Origin: Pseudomonadota bacterium
GTDB taxonomy: Bacteria > BMS3Abin14
Assembly (NCBI GenBank): GCA_016937135.1
Contig: JAFGWO010000042.1
Span: forward strand, 1-6,157
Length of the DNA: 6,157 nucleotides
Direction of reading: 5' to 3'
In this document: in pieces, positions 1-5,190 of the stretch
Layout of the letters: each line of letters opens with the position of its first letter
Numbering within the stretch: the stretch's first letter is position 1
Notes under the pieces: model-generated
What the model was told of the DNA's origin: nothing
What the model saw: the letters and a program-made list of their open reading frames with translations, nothing else
Databases searched by the model: none
Translations under genes and position numbers: made by a program

Positions 1-590
1 AAGCTCCGGTGGATCACCTCGTCCAGTTCGGCCGCGGACTTCCGGTCGCTCCCGTAAGGCTTTTCAACCACCAGCCTCGTCCAGCCTCCCTTAACCTCGG
101 GACCCGCCAGTCCGCTGGCCCCCAGCATTTCAACCGCTTCCGGATAAAGGAACATGGGGATGGCAAGATAAAAAATGCGGTTTCCGGCGGTTCGAGCCGT
201 CCCTTCCATCTTTTTCAGGTAATCCGCAAGATGGCGATAGGACTCTTCCGAGTCATAGATGAGCTCGACGTAATGAAGGAACCGGGAAAAGTCCTTCCAG
301 CTTTCGGCCTCTTTCTCATCGGGCGCCATGTTTTCGCGAAAGGATTCATCCGTCAGGGGCGTCCTGCCGCATCCGACAACCCGGAATGGCTCCGGCAGCC
401 CTCCCTTGCGGTGCAGGCTGTAAAGGGCCGGGATCAGCTTCCGGGAGGTCAGATCCCCCGAAGCCCCCAGGATGACAAAGATGCAAGGGTCCGTCGGACG
501 TTCCTGGCTGCACCTGTCTGAAGCCGCCGCCTTTGCCGTGTATCCGGCCTTTTCATCACGGCCTCTCCCGTCTTCCTCCTTCTTTCTCAT
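1..590 (-). CDS. zwf: Glucose-6-phosphate 1-dehydrogenase, N-terminal part (runs off left edge)
   Basis: Catalyses the NAD(P)-dependent oxidation of glucose 6-phosphate to 6-phosphoglucono-lactone, the first step of the cytoplasmic oxidative pentose phosphate pathway. Only the first 196 codons are present. Seen in the translation: the Rossmann motif GASGDLTSRKL at residues 42-52, followed by IPALYSLH, and RLVVEKPYGSD at 172-182, matching the family's VEKPFG segment. The catalytic RIDHYLGK segment would lie beyond the edge. The ATG at 590 overlaps the gnd stop codon as ATGA, and AAAGGG lies 8 nt upstream inside gnd, so translation is probably coupled. No other in-frame ATG, GTG or TTG precedes the Rossmann motif. 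This leaves a charged N-terminal extension of roughly 34 residues, long compared with E. coli Zwf. The family is certain; the extension is the odd point. Confidence 0.95.
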   Translation of the reverse strand, partial: MRKKEEDGRGRDEKAGYTAKAAASDRCSQERPTDPCIFVILGASGDLTSRKLIPALYSLHRKGGLPEPFRVVGCGRTPLTDESFRENMAPDEKEAESWKDFSRFLHYVELIYDSEESYRHLADYLKKMEGTARTAGNRIFYLAIPMFLYPEAVEMLGASGLAGPEVKGGWTRLVVEKPYGSDRKSAAELDEVIHRS

Positions 591-1501
591 AAATTCGGCC
601 CTTTGCGCGTTACCCCATGGCCTCCGAAAGCGTGCCTGAGGGAAGCCAGCAGGCGCCCGGAAAAGGAGCTTGCCTGCTGCGACCGGAAGCGGGCAAAGAG
701 GGAGGCCGCGAGGACGGGGACGGGGACGGATGTTTCCACTGCCTGCTGGACTGCCCAGCGGCCCTCTCCGGAGTCCTGGACGATGTCTTCCACATTATTC
801 AGGCGCGGGTCCCTTTCAAAAACTCCCTCGGCAAGTTCGAGGAGCCAGGACCGGATCACGCTGCCTTGGTTCCACAGACGGGAGACCTGCGCGAAATCGA
901 GATCCCTGCCATAGGGGGATGCGTCCATGATCTCGAAGCCCTCGGCGTAGGCCTGCATGAGGCCGTATTCGATGCCGTTGTGCACCATCTTCACGAAATG
1001 CCCCGCCCCCGTCGGGCCGCAGTGCAGGTAGCCCTCCTCGGGCGCCAGGGTTTTAAAGACAGGTTCCAGGCGCTCGAAAGCCTCCCTGGGCCCCCCCACC
1101 ATGGTGCAGTACCCGAGGGTCAGGCCCCAGATGCCCCCGGAAACCCCCGCGTCCACGTAGACGATCCCTTTCTTTTCGAGTTCGCCGGCCCTCCGGATGT
1201 CGTCCTTGTAAAAGCTGTTGCCCCCTTCGATGATGATGTCCCCCGGGTCCAGGATCTCCCCTAGCTGCGAGATCATGTCCTCAACCACCGGCCCCGCGGG
1301 GAGCATGATCCAGACGGGGCGGGGGGGGTCGAGTTTCGCGGCCATTTCCTCGAGGGAATAGGCCCCGACAGCCCCTTCCTTCACCAGCTGGTCGATCTTC
1401 TCCGGGGATCTGTTCCAGGCCACCACCTCGTGGCCGCCCCGCAGAAGCCGACGGGCCATGTTCATGCCCATTTTCCCAAGTCCGATCATCCCGATTTGCA
1501 T
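587..1501 (-). CDS. gnd: 6-phosphogluconate dehydrogenase, decarboxylating (short GndA type)
   Basis: Oxidatively decarboxylates 6-phosphogluconate to ribulose 5-phosphate in the cytoplasm. Its 304 residues fit the short (about 300-residue) family, not the 470-residue E. coli form. Seen: nucleotide-binding GLGKMG at 7-12; GNSFYKDD at 94-101; the substrate loop VDAGVSGGIWG at 116-126; KMVHNGIEYG at 171-180, carrying the presumed catalytic Lys171 with His174, Asn175 and Glu178; and a C-terminal HAFGGH at 290-295. NRS at 30-32, after the second beta strand, resembles the NADP-binding FNRS of E. coli Gnd, so NADP use is inferred. The reading frame opens back to 1816, but those residues look non-coding. 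AGGAAGG sits 8 nt before the ATG at 1501. A second ATG at 1507 overlaps the leader stop as TGATG and would add two residues. Its stop overlaps zwf. Confidence 0.95.
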   Translation of the reverse strand: MQIGMIGLGKMGMNMARRLLRGGHEVVAWNRSPEKIDQLVKEGAVGAYSLEEMAAKLDPPRPVWIMLPAGPVVEDMISQLGEILDPGDIIIEGGNSFYKDDIRRAGELEKKGIVYVDAGVSGGIWGLTLGYCTMVGGPREAFERLEPVFKTLAPEEGYLHCGPTGAGHFVKMVHNGIEYGLMQAYAEGFEIMDASPYGRDLDFAQVSRLWNQGSVIRSWLLELAEGVFERDPRLNNVEDIVQDSGEGRWAVQQAVETSVPVPVLAASLFARFRSQQASSFSGRLLASLRHAFGGHGVTRKGPNL

Positions 1502-1506
1502 CGTCA

Positions 1507-1581
1507 TCACCTTCCTTCCGGACGGGGAACCTCGATAAAGTGGACCGCCTCGAAGGGCGTGCCCGCCATGCGTGTCTGCAT
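1507..1581 (-). CDS. 24-codon leader ORF upstream of gnd
   Basis: An untracked short ORF of 24 codons. It starts MQTRMAGTPF, ends EVPRPEGR, and stops at a TGA that overlaps an ATG in the gnd frame (TGATG). AAAAGGAGG ends 8 nt before its ATG, a better Shine-Dalgarno than that of gnd. A TAA four codons upstream in the same frame shows that it begins here. The gnd ribosome-binding site AGGAAGG lies inside its last codons, so ribosomes translating it would pass over or unmask that site. I infer a leader peptide that couples or gates gnd-zwf translation. There is no run of one amino acid as in classical attenuation leaders. No homologue is recognised. It could instead be a small functional protein. 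Confidence 0.5.
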   Translation of the reverse strand: MQTRMAGTPFEAVHFIEVPRPEGR

Positions 1582-1882
1582 GCCTGACGCCTCCTTTTAG
1601 GAAAAAAACCGACCTGTGGAACTTCCCCGGTTGTGGAAATGAGAAGCCACAGGAATACTCTAGCATAAAAGGGGGATTCAGGCGGGGGGTCCTGGCCGCA
1701 CGAGATTCCTGGATTGGCATCGGGATCACAAATCGGAGCAAACGGTTCCCTCTTTCCATGGGCTTAGTGGTTCTGTGGTGGGGTCCCCTTCGACGCGGTG
1801 CATATTTGATCGGCACCTTTCTCAGGACAACTCAACGCTGCTCGGAGCTTGTGTTTTTCGCCCCGTGGCTTGCCACGAGCAA
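1582..1882 (-). promoter_or_regulatory. 5' region of the gnd-zwf operon, candidate promoters and inverted repeat
   Basis: About 300 bases with no convincing gene between the leader ORF and the tRNA terminator. Seen on the minus strand: an extended -10-like TGCTAGAGT at 1657-1665 without a good -35; a second candidate, TTGTCC at 1825-1830 and AAATAT at 1802-1807 with a 17-bp spacer; and a 7-bp perfect inverted repeat, CCTGTGG (1613-1619) with CCACAGG (1647-1653), between the first -10 and the leader ORF. The inverted repeat could be an operator or an mRNA hairpin. A small palindrome, CGTGGC TT GCCACG, lies at 1864-1877. Promoter calls are by eye and weak; that this stretch drives gnd-zwf is inferred from the terminator just upstream. 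Confidence 0.4.
1590..1598 (-). promoter_or_regulatory. Strong Shine-Dalgarno of the leader ORF
   Basis: On the minus strand AAAAGGAGG, with 8 nt between its last G and the ATG at 1581. This is close to the ideal anti-16S match and is the evidence that the 24-codon ORF is translated. Confidence 0.65.
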
Positions 1883-1919
1883 ACAAAAAAGCCTACCCCC
1901 TTCGGGGTGGCTTTTTTGT
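1883..1919 (-). terminator. Intrinsic terminator after tRNA-Ala
   Basis: A 16-bp stem with one bulged base and the four-base loop CTTC. The arms are 1883-1899 and 1904-1919; the stem core is GCC plus ACCCC, flanked by A6 on one side and T6 on the other. On the minus strand it ends in GGCTTTTTTGT. It begins 8 nt after the tRNA 3' end. The A/T flanks are symmetrical, so it could work in both directions. It insulates gnd-zwf from read-through. Confidence 0.92.
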
Positions 1920-1927
1920 GCGTCGAG

Positions 1928-2002
1928 TGGTGGAGACGGCGGGATTTGAACCCGCGACCCCCTGCATGCGAAGCAGGTGCTCTCCCGCTGAGCTACGTCC
2001 CC
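1928..2002 (-). tRNA. tRNA-Ala, anticodon CGC
   Basis: Carries alanine for GCG codons. The 75-nt cloverleaf folds by hand. The acceptor GGGGACG pairs with CGTCTCC and includes the G3-U70 wobble that marks tRNA-Ala. The D stem is GCTC/GAGC. The anticodon stem CCTGC/GCAGG encloses the loop TTCGCAT (anticodon CGC). The variable loop is GGGTC, and the T stem GCGGG/CCCGC encloses TTCAAAT. The 3' CCA is encoded. It is a single-gene unit with its own candidate promoter and terminator. No duplicate of its 3' half is visible nearby, so there is no sign of an integrated element at this tRNA. Confidence 0.98.
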
Positions 2003-2024
2003 ACGAGGGAATTTGCAAGAGAGG

Positions 2025-2053
2025 AACCTACCGCAAATTTCCGCCCATGGCAA
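2025..2053 (-). promoter_or_regulatory. Candidate promoter of tRNA-Ala
   Basis: On the minus strand, -35 TTGCCA (2048-2053) and -10 TAGGTT (2025-2030) with a 17-bp spacer. The predicted start lies about 15-17 nt before the mature tRNA 5' end. The match to sigma-70 is moderate. Imperfect inverted arms, GGAATTTGC (2008-2016) and GCAAATTTCC (2033-2042), flank the -10. They could be an operator or a 5'-leader structure. Confidence 0.5.
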
Positions 2054-2156
2054 GGCGGGAGGTTTTTCCGCGGGAACATCCAAAAAAAAGATCCCGCTGG
2101 CGGCTCCCGGAAAAAGCCCTCTCCGAATTCCTGTTCCGTTGACCCTGGAGCGAGCG
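2054..2156 (-). other. Spacer between hydrolase stop and tRNA promoter
   Basis: About 100 bases without a gene. On the minus strand a T8 run (complement of A8 at 2082-2089) follows a weak CCGC/GCGG stem. It may be the terminator of the hydrolase transcript, but the stem is only about 4 bp. Confidence 0.25.
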
Positions 2157-2954
2157 TCATCCCAGAGTTTTCCCCGTCTTTTCAAGTATCCGCAGGAAAA
2201 CTTCGTAGAAATTTTCCTGCTGTTCGATCATCATGAAATGGCCGCTTTGCGGCACCGTAAAATGGAGGATATGATTTTTCTCGAGCCACCGGGCAAGGGA
2301 TGGAGTAAGGGACCTCTCCCCGGAGATAAAGGCCTTGGGACATGGGAGGGCGGAAAACCTTTCCTTCAGGTTCCCGTGTGTGCTCTCTAGCATCAGGGAA
2401 ACAGAGGAGCGGTAAATGGCTCGAGGGAGCGCCTTCGCGAAGTTGGCCGTATATTTTTCCATGACCTCCTTGGGATCGTGGGGGGTTCCTCCCCGCAGTT
2501 TCTCCAGGATGCCGAAAAAACCCTCTTTTTCGAAATCTTCCTCAGCCCAGGAAGCGATGAGTCCGCTGAAAAAACAGTCCTCGGGTCCGAGGTTCCCCTC
2601 GATGTTTATGAACGCCGCGATCCTTTCCCTCGGGAGCCTTTCGGCGGCGAAAAGGGCGATGATCCCCCCCATGCTGTGTCCGGCAAGGGTGATCTTTTCG
2701 TAATCCGATTGTTCGATCCATCGGCAAACGAGTTCTGCCTGGTCTTCCATGGAGTAGGAAAAATCTGAAGGCCTTGCGCTTTTTCCGCACCCCGGCATGT
2801 CCAGGGCAACAAGGGTCAGATGAGAGAAGAGGCCGGTTTCAAACAGGGGCGCGAAGGAACTGCCGGCGTCTCCAAGGCCATGGATGCAGAGGACAACATC
2901 GCCGGAAGACCCTGGTTTTTCCCTGTAAGCCAGTTTGATTCCTTCACCCGTCAT
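2157..2954 (-). CDS. Alpha/beta hydrolase-fold enzyme of unknown substrate
   Basis: Probably a cytoplasmic serine hydrolase (esterase, lipase or C-C hydrolase type); the substrate cannot be read from sequence. Seen, numbered from the ATG at 2954 (265 residues): the oxyanion-hole motif IHGLGD at 24-29; a strand then DMPGCGKS at 52-59; the nucleophile elbow GHSMGG at 92-97 with Ser94; and a late SGHFMMIE with His239. The catalytic acid is unclear: Glu119 in INIEGNL or Glu213 in ISGERS, where Asp is more common. There is no signal peptide. The frame also allows an ATG at 2972, but AGGA lies 5 nt before the ATG at 2954 and no Shine-Dalgarno precedes 2972. It follows the UPF0016 gene by 51 nt on the same strand and is probably co-transcribed. 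Family is firm; function is unknown. Confidence 0.9.
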   Translation of the reverse strand: MTGEGIKLAYREKPGSSGDVVLCIHGLGDAGSSFAPLFETGLFSHLTLVALDMPGCGKSARPSDFSYSMEDQAELVCRWIEQSDYEKITLAGHSMGGIIALFAAERLPRERIAAFINIEGNLGPEDCFFSGLIASWAEEDFEKEGFFGILEKLRGGTPHDPKEVMEKYTANFAKALPRAIYRSSVSLMLESTHGNLKERFSALPCPKAFISGERSLTPSLARWLEKNHILHFTVPQSGHFMMIEQQENFYEVFLRILEKTGKTLG

Positions 2955-3005
2955 TTCATTCCTGGTATCCATGAAGCAGACAATAGCATATTCCCCCGCC
3001 GGGGA

Positions 3006-3572
3006 TCAGCCTGCAGCCGCTGAATAGATCGTGATCACCCCCATTGCAAGGAAAAGGGCGAAGGCTGTCCACCTCGCGTAGTTCAGGGGGATTTTTCTCA
3101 TTATCCACCCGCCGGCCAAGACCACCGGGAGGTTGGCTATTACCATCCCGAGGGTAGTGCCCAAGATCACGAGGGATGTCTGGTTGTATTTCGCGGCCAG
3201 GACGATGGTGGCGATCTGGGTCTTGTCCCCGATCTCCACCAGAAAAAAGAGGATGGTAGTTGCGATGAAGGGGCCGAAACGGTCGAAACGGCCTGATCCC
3301 TCCTCGTTTTGGTCTGGGAAGAGCAGCCAGAGGGCGATCAGGAGGAAGCTTGCGCTGATGAGCCATGGGGCCATGCCGGGAGGTATGACTTTAAGGAGCC
3401 ACACCCCGAACCATGCGGAGACGGTGTGGTTAAAGAGGGTGGCGGCGAGGATCCCGGCGATAATGGCGTAGCGCCTTGTAAACCGGGAGGCAAGGAAGAG
3501 GGAAAGGAGCTGGGATTTGTCTCCGATTTCAGCGATGGTGACGGCAATGGTGGAACTGATCAGGGCTTCCAT
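3006..3572 (-). CDS. UPF0016/GDT1 (TMEM165) family cation transporter
   Basis: An inner-membrane protein of the UPF0016 family, whose studied members export Mn2+ or exchange Ca2+/Mn2+ for protons (bacterial MneA, plant PAM71, yeast Gdt1). Seen in 188 residues: two copies of the signature E-x-G-D-K-[ST], AEIGDKSQ with Glu15/Asp18 and VEIGDKTQ with Glu113/Asp116. Each sits in a hydrophobic helix and the two halves have the inverted-duplication layout of the family. There are about six membrane segments and a charged central loop at 86-99. Length matches the family. The ATG at 3572 was chosen because AAAGG lies just upstream and the two helices begin normally; the 34 residues read through from 3674 are basic, proline/glycine-rich and unlike the family. 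Manganese is inferred from the family; the ion is not proven. Confidence 0.92.
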   Translation of the reverse strand: MEALISSTIAVTIAEIGDKSQLLSLFLASRFTRRYAIIAGILAATLFNHTVSAWFGVWLLKVIPPGMAPWLISASFLLIALWLLFPDQNEEGSGRFDRFGPFIATTILFFLVEIGDKTQIATIVLAAKYNQTSLVILGTTLGMVIANLPVVLAGGWIMRKIPLNYARWTAFALFLAMGVITIYSAAAG

Positions 3573-3722
3573 TTGACCTTTCCATACAGGATCCGGGCCG
3601 GGGCCGACGGGACCCCTGCTTGACTTTTCCCGGTCGGATTGACCGCGGGAGAAGACGGGATCTTTCAAATCCAAAGCGGGCTTTACGCGGACTTTATTTC
3701 TCGAGATTTAAACGGGGCCAGA

Positions 3723-3771
3723 TTCCCTGGCCAGGGGAGTTAATCCTATCAGAGGTTTTTCAGGGCGGCAA
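3723..3771 (-). promoter_or_regulatory. Candidate promoter and palindromic operator of the UPF0016 gene
   Basis: On the minus strand, -35 TTGCCG (3766-3771), a 17-bp spacer and -10 TAGGAT (3743-3748). The predicted start is near 3736, inside a 16-bp near-palindrome, TTCCCTGGCCAGGGGA (3723-3738), a likely place for a repressor. It leaves a leader of about 160 nt before the ATG. No Mn2+ riboswitch (yybP-ykoY) consensus was recognised in that leader. Promoter match is moderate; operator function is inferred. Confidence 0.45.
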
Positions 3772-3914
3772 CGAAAAGCGGGCACACGGGAGCTAAAGCC
3801 TTCATCATGACAGACCGACAGGATTACCCCCGGGAGGGGAAAGACTCCGATTTTCCCTCGGGAGGGAAATGGGTGGGAAAAACGGTTGGCGGATTATCCC
3901 TGCCGCTGGAGATC
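3772..3914. other. Spacer downstream of htpX with palindrome and short repeat
   Basis: No gene seen. It contains an 8-bp palindrome with a 2-nt centre, TTTCCCTC and GAGGGAAA (3852-3869). It also has a direct repeat, CGGGAGGGGAAA (3831-3842) and CGGGAGGGAAA (3859-3869), 28 bp apart. Neither is followed by a T run on the minus strand, so a standard htpX terminator is not visible. Confidence 0.4.
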
Positions 3915-4745
3915 TCAGCCGCCTGCAAGGAGCCGCAGGCGCCTGATTCGCTCTTCCACCGGCGGGTGGGTGGAGAAGAGTTTCTGAAGGCCTCCGGTGA
4001 AGGGGTTCATGATGAACATGTGGGAATGCGCGGGATTTCCCCTTGTCAGGGGGAGGGCCTGAACACCGCGCTGGAGTTTCCCCAGGGCACTGGCAAGGGC
4101 CAGGGGCTTGCGGCTGATCCGTGCCCCTCCCTCGTCCGCGGCGAACTCACGGACCCTGGAAACGGCCATCCGCAGTAGCATGGCTCCGAGGGGCGCTCCG
4201 ATGACGATGAACAGCAGTCCAAGGGGGTTGCTGCGCTGGTTCCGGTTTGTGGCGACCCCGTAGCGGGCGAACTGGCCCAGCATGGCGATGGCCCCGGCGA
4301 AGGTGGCGGCGATGGTGCCGGTAAGGATGTCACGGTGCTTCACGTGGGCCAGCTCGTGGGCCATGACCCCGGCCAGTTCGTCGTCGTCCATGATCTCAAG
4401 CAATCCCTGCGTCGCTGCGACGGCAGCATGAGAGGGGTTGCGGCCGGTAGCGAAGGCGTTCGGGTTCTGCTCGGGGATGACGAAAACCTTCGGCATGGGA
4501 AGGTCGGCGCTGCGGGCGAGGTCGGCCACTATCTGGTAAAGGCGCGACTGGTTGTCCGGCCCCACCTGGTGGGCCGCGTACTGCTTCAGGACGATCTTGT
4601 CGGAAAACCAGTAGGAGAAAAAATTCATAACCGAGGCCATGAGAAAGGCGACAATAGCCCCTTGTCTTCCTCCCACAGCGCCGCCTATGAGCACGAAAAG
4701 CACGGTCAAAGAAACCATCAGAAGAAACGTGCGGGTTCTGTTCAT
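3915..4745 (-). CDS. htpX: HtpX-like M48 membrane zinc metalloprotease
   Basis: An inner-membrane protease of the M48B family. In E. coli HtpX takes part in quality control of membrane proteins alongside FtsH. Seen in 276 residues: two N-terminal membrane segments at about 7-27 and 29-47; the zinc motif HELAH at 130-134 within MAHELAHVKHRD; two more hydrophobic stretches at about 140-160 and 175-195; and REFAADEGGA at 199-208, with Glu200 as the expected third zinc ligand. PNAFATGRNP at 95-104 is also typical. It ends THPPVEERIRRLR, the usual C-terminal signature. Length fits the shorter delta-proteobacterial forms. GAGG lies 8 nt before the ATG at 4745. An in-frame ATG at 4835 has AGGAG only 3 nt upstream and would add 30 proline-rich residues; I prefer 4745. 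Confidence 0.95.
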   Translation of the reverse strand: MNRTRTFLLMVSLTVLFVLIGGAVGGRQGAIVAFLMASVMNFFSYWFSDKIVLKQYAAHQVGPDNQSRLYQIVADLARSADLPMPKVFVIPEQNPNAFATGRNPSHAAVAATQGLLEIMDDDELAGVMAHELAHVKHRDILTGTIAATFAGAIAMLGQFARYGVATNRNQRSNPLGLLFIVIGAPLGAMLLRMAVSRVREFAADEGGARISRKPLALASALGKLQRGVQALPLTRGNPAHSHMFIMNPFTGGLQKLFSTHPPVEERIRRLRLLAGG

Positions 4746-4852
4746 GCCCTTTACCTCACTCATGCCTTTAAACATCCCCCACCGAAGCCCCGCGTGGATG
4801 TCGGGAAACGGCGCTGCCGGGAGAACGGGCGCCATCAACTCCTGTGTCTCAG

Positions 4853-5013
4853 GTTGACAGGGTCGCAAAAAGTCATCAACGCGCCCCGCGCGGGGCGCCC
4901 GAATCGAGGACCGTCGTCGTAAGTCCTTGATTCGTAAGGAAAGGGAAAACGACGCTTTTCCCTTTCCGTTGCGCAAAAAATCCCGAATCGGACTTTTTGC
5001 GACCCTATCAACG
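4853..5013. mobile_element. 161-bp MITE-like palindromic element with terminal inverted repeats
   Basis: The ends are 22-bp inverted repeats matching at 21 of 22 positions (4853-4874 and 4991-5012). They begin GTTGACAGGGTCGC on the left and, read inward, GTTGATAGGGTCGC on the right. CTCAG stands immediately outside the left end (4848-4852) and again at 5014-5018, as expected of a target-site duplication. The interior is a chain of hairpins: a perfect 18-bp palindrome at 4881-4898; arms CGAATCGAGGAC (4900-4911) and GTCCTTGATTCG (4923-4934); 12-bp arms GGAAAGGGAAAA (4938-4949) and TTTTCCCTTTCC (4956-4967); and CGCAAAAA/TTTTTGCG around CCGAATCGG at 4972-5001. There is no transposase or credible ORF, so it would be non-autonomous. 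It lies 107 bp upstream of htpX. Confidence 0.8.
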
Positions 5014-5042
5014 CTCAGTGAGAGATGAGCCCCTGGTTCGTT

Positions 5043-5072
5043 TTAAAGGCAAACCGCAGTTAAAAGCAAACC
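5043..5072. repeat. Short direct repeat upstream of htpX
   Basis: TTAAAGGCAAACC (5043-5055) and TTAAAAGCAAACC (5060-5072), 12 of 13 identical and 17 bp apart. On the minus strand the same stretch gives TTGCTT, a 16-bp spacer and TTTAAA, a weak candidate htpX promoter. If that is correct, the 161-bp element sits in the htpX 5' leader. Confidence 0.4.
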
Positions 5073-5102
5073 AAATCCCGCCACCAAAAGCGGCGGTTTT
5101 GG
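5062..5102 (-). terminator. Possible weak terminator or attenuator stem
   Basis: On the minus strand, arms CCAAA plus CCGCC pair across 5071-5082 and 5092-5102 with a small internal loop, followed by the U-rich TTTGCTTTT. It could end the transcript of the glycine-rich gene. The tail is interrupted, so strength is doubtful. The same middle arm also pairs with 5133-5144. Confidence 0.35.
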
Positions 5103-5144
5103 AAAAAAAAGGTTCACCCTGAATATCTTTGCCCGCCGCTTTTG
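5085..5144. repeat. 12-bp perfect inverted repeat
   Basis: CAAAAGCGGCGG (5085-5096) and CCGCCGCTTTTG (5133-5144) are perfectly complementary, with 36 bases between them including an A8 run (T8 on the minus strand). This pairing excludes the neighbouring stem at 5071-5102. Confidence 0.6.
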
Positions 5145-5151
5145 TATTAGC

Positions 5152-5178
5152 AGGGGGCCCTCGAAACACGGGCCCCCT
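5152..5178. repeat. 9-bp GC-rich hairpin
   Basis: AGGGGGCCC (5152-5160) and GGGCCCCCT (5170-5178) form a perfect stem with a nine-base loop. No T run follows on either strand, so it is a stable RNA hairpin or palindromic site, not a standard terminator. Confidence 0.6.
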
Positions 5179-5190
5179 CTCAACGGGTGG

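Noticed and set aside
9..521. 170-codon plus-strand ORF at the left edge
   Set aside because: It is antisense to zwf, whose Rossmann and VEKPYG motifs are plain on the minus strand.
1502..1816. N-terminal extension of gnd back to 1816
   Set aside because: The extra 105 residues are basic and unlike the family, the Rossmann fold starts normally at 1501, and a leader ORF with its own ribosome site occupies part of this stretch in another frame.
1572..2390. Several plus- and minus-strand ORFs of 97-153 codons around the tRNA
   Set aside because: They run through the tRNA gene and its terminator and have no family features.
3006..3572. TerC-family or LysE-type exporter
   Set aside because: The paired E-x-G-D-K-[ST] motifs are specific to UPF0016/GDT1.
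3573..3736. Mn2+ riboswitch (yybP-ykoY) in the leader of the UPF0016 gene
   Set aside because: The long leader and transporter family made it plausible, but I could not find the conserved GGGGAGUAG-type core by eye; a covariance search would be decisive.
4746..4976. 353-residue version of HtpX
   Set aside because: The added residues translate the hairpin element and have no membrane or protease features; known HtpX proteins begin near the ATG at 4745.
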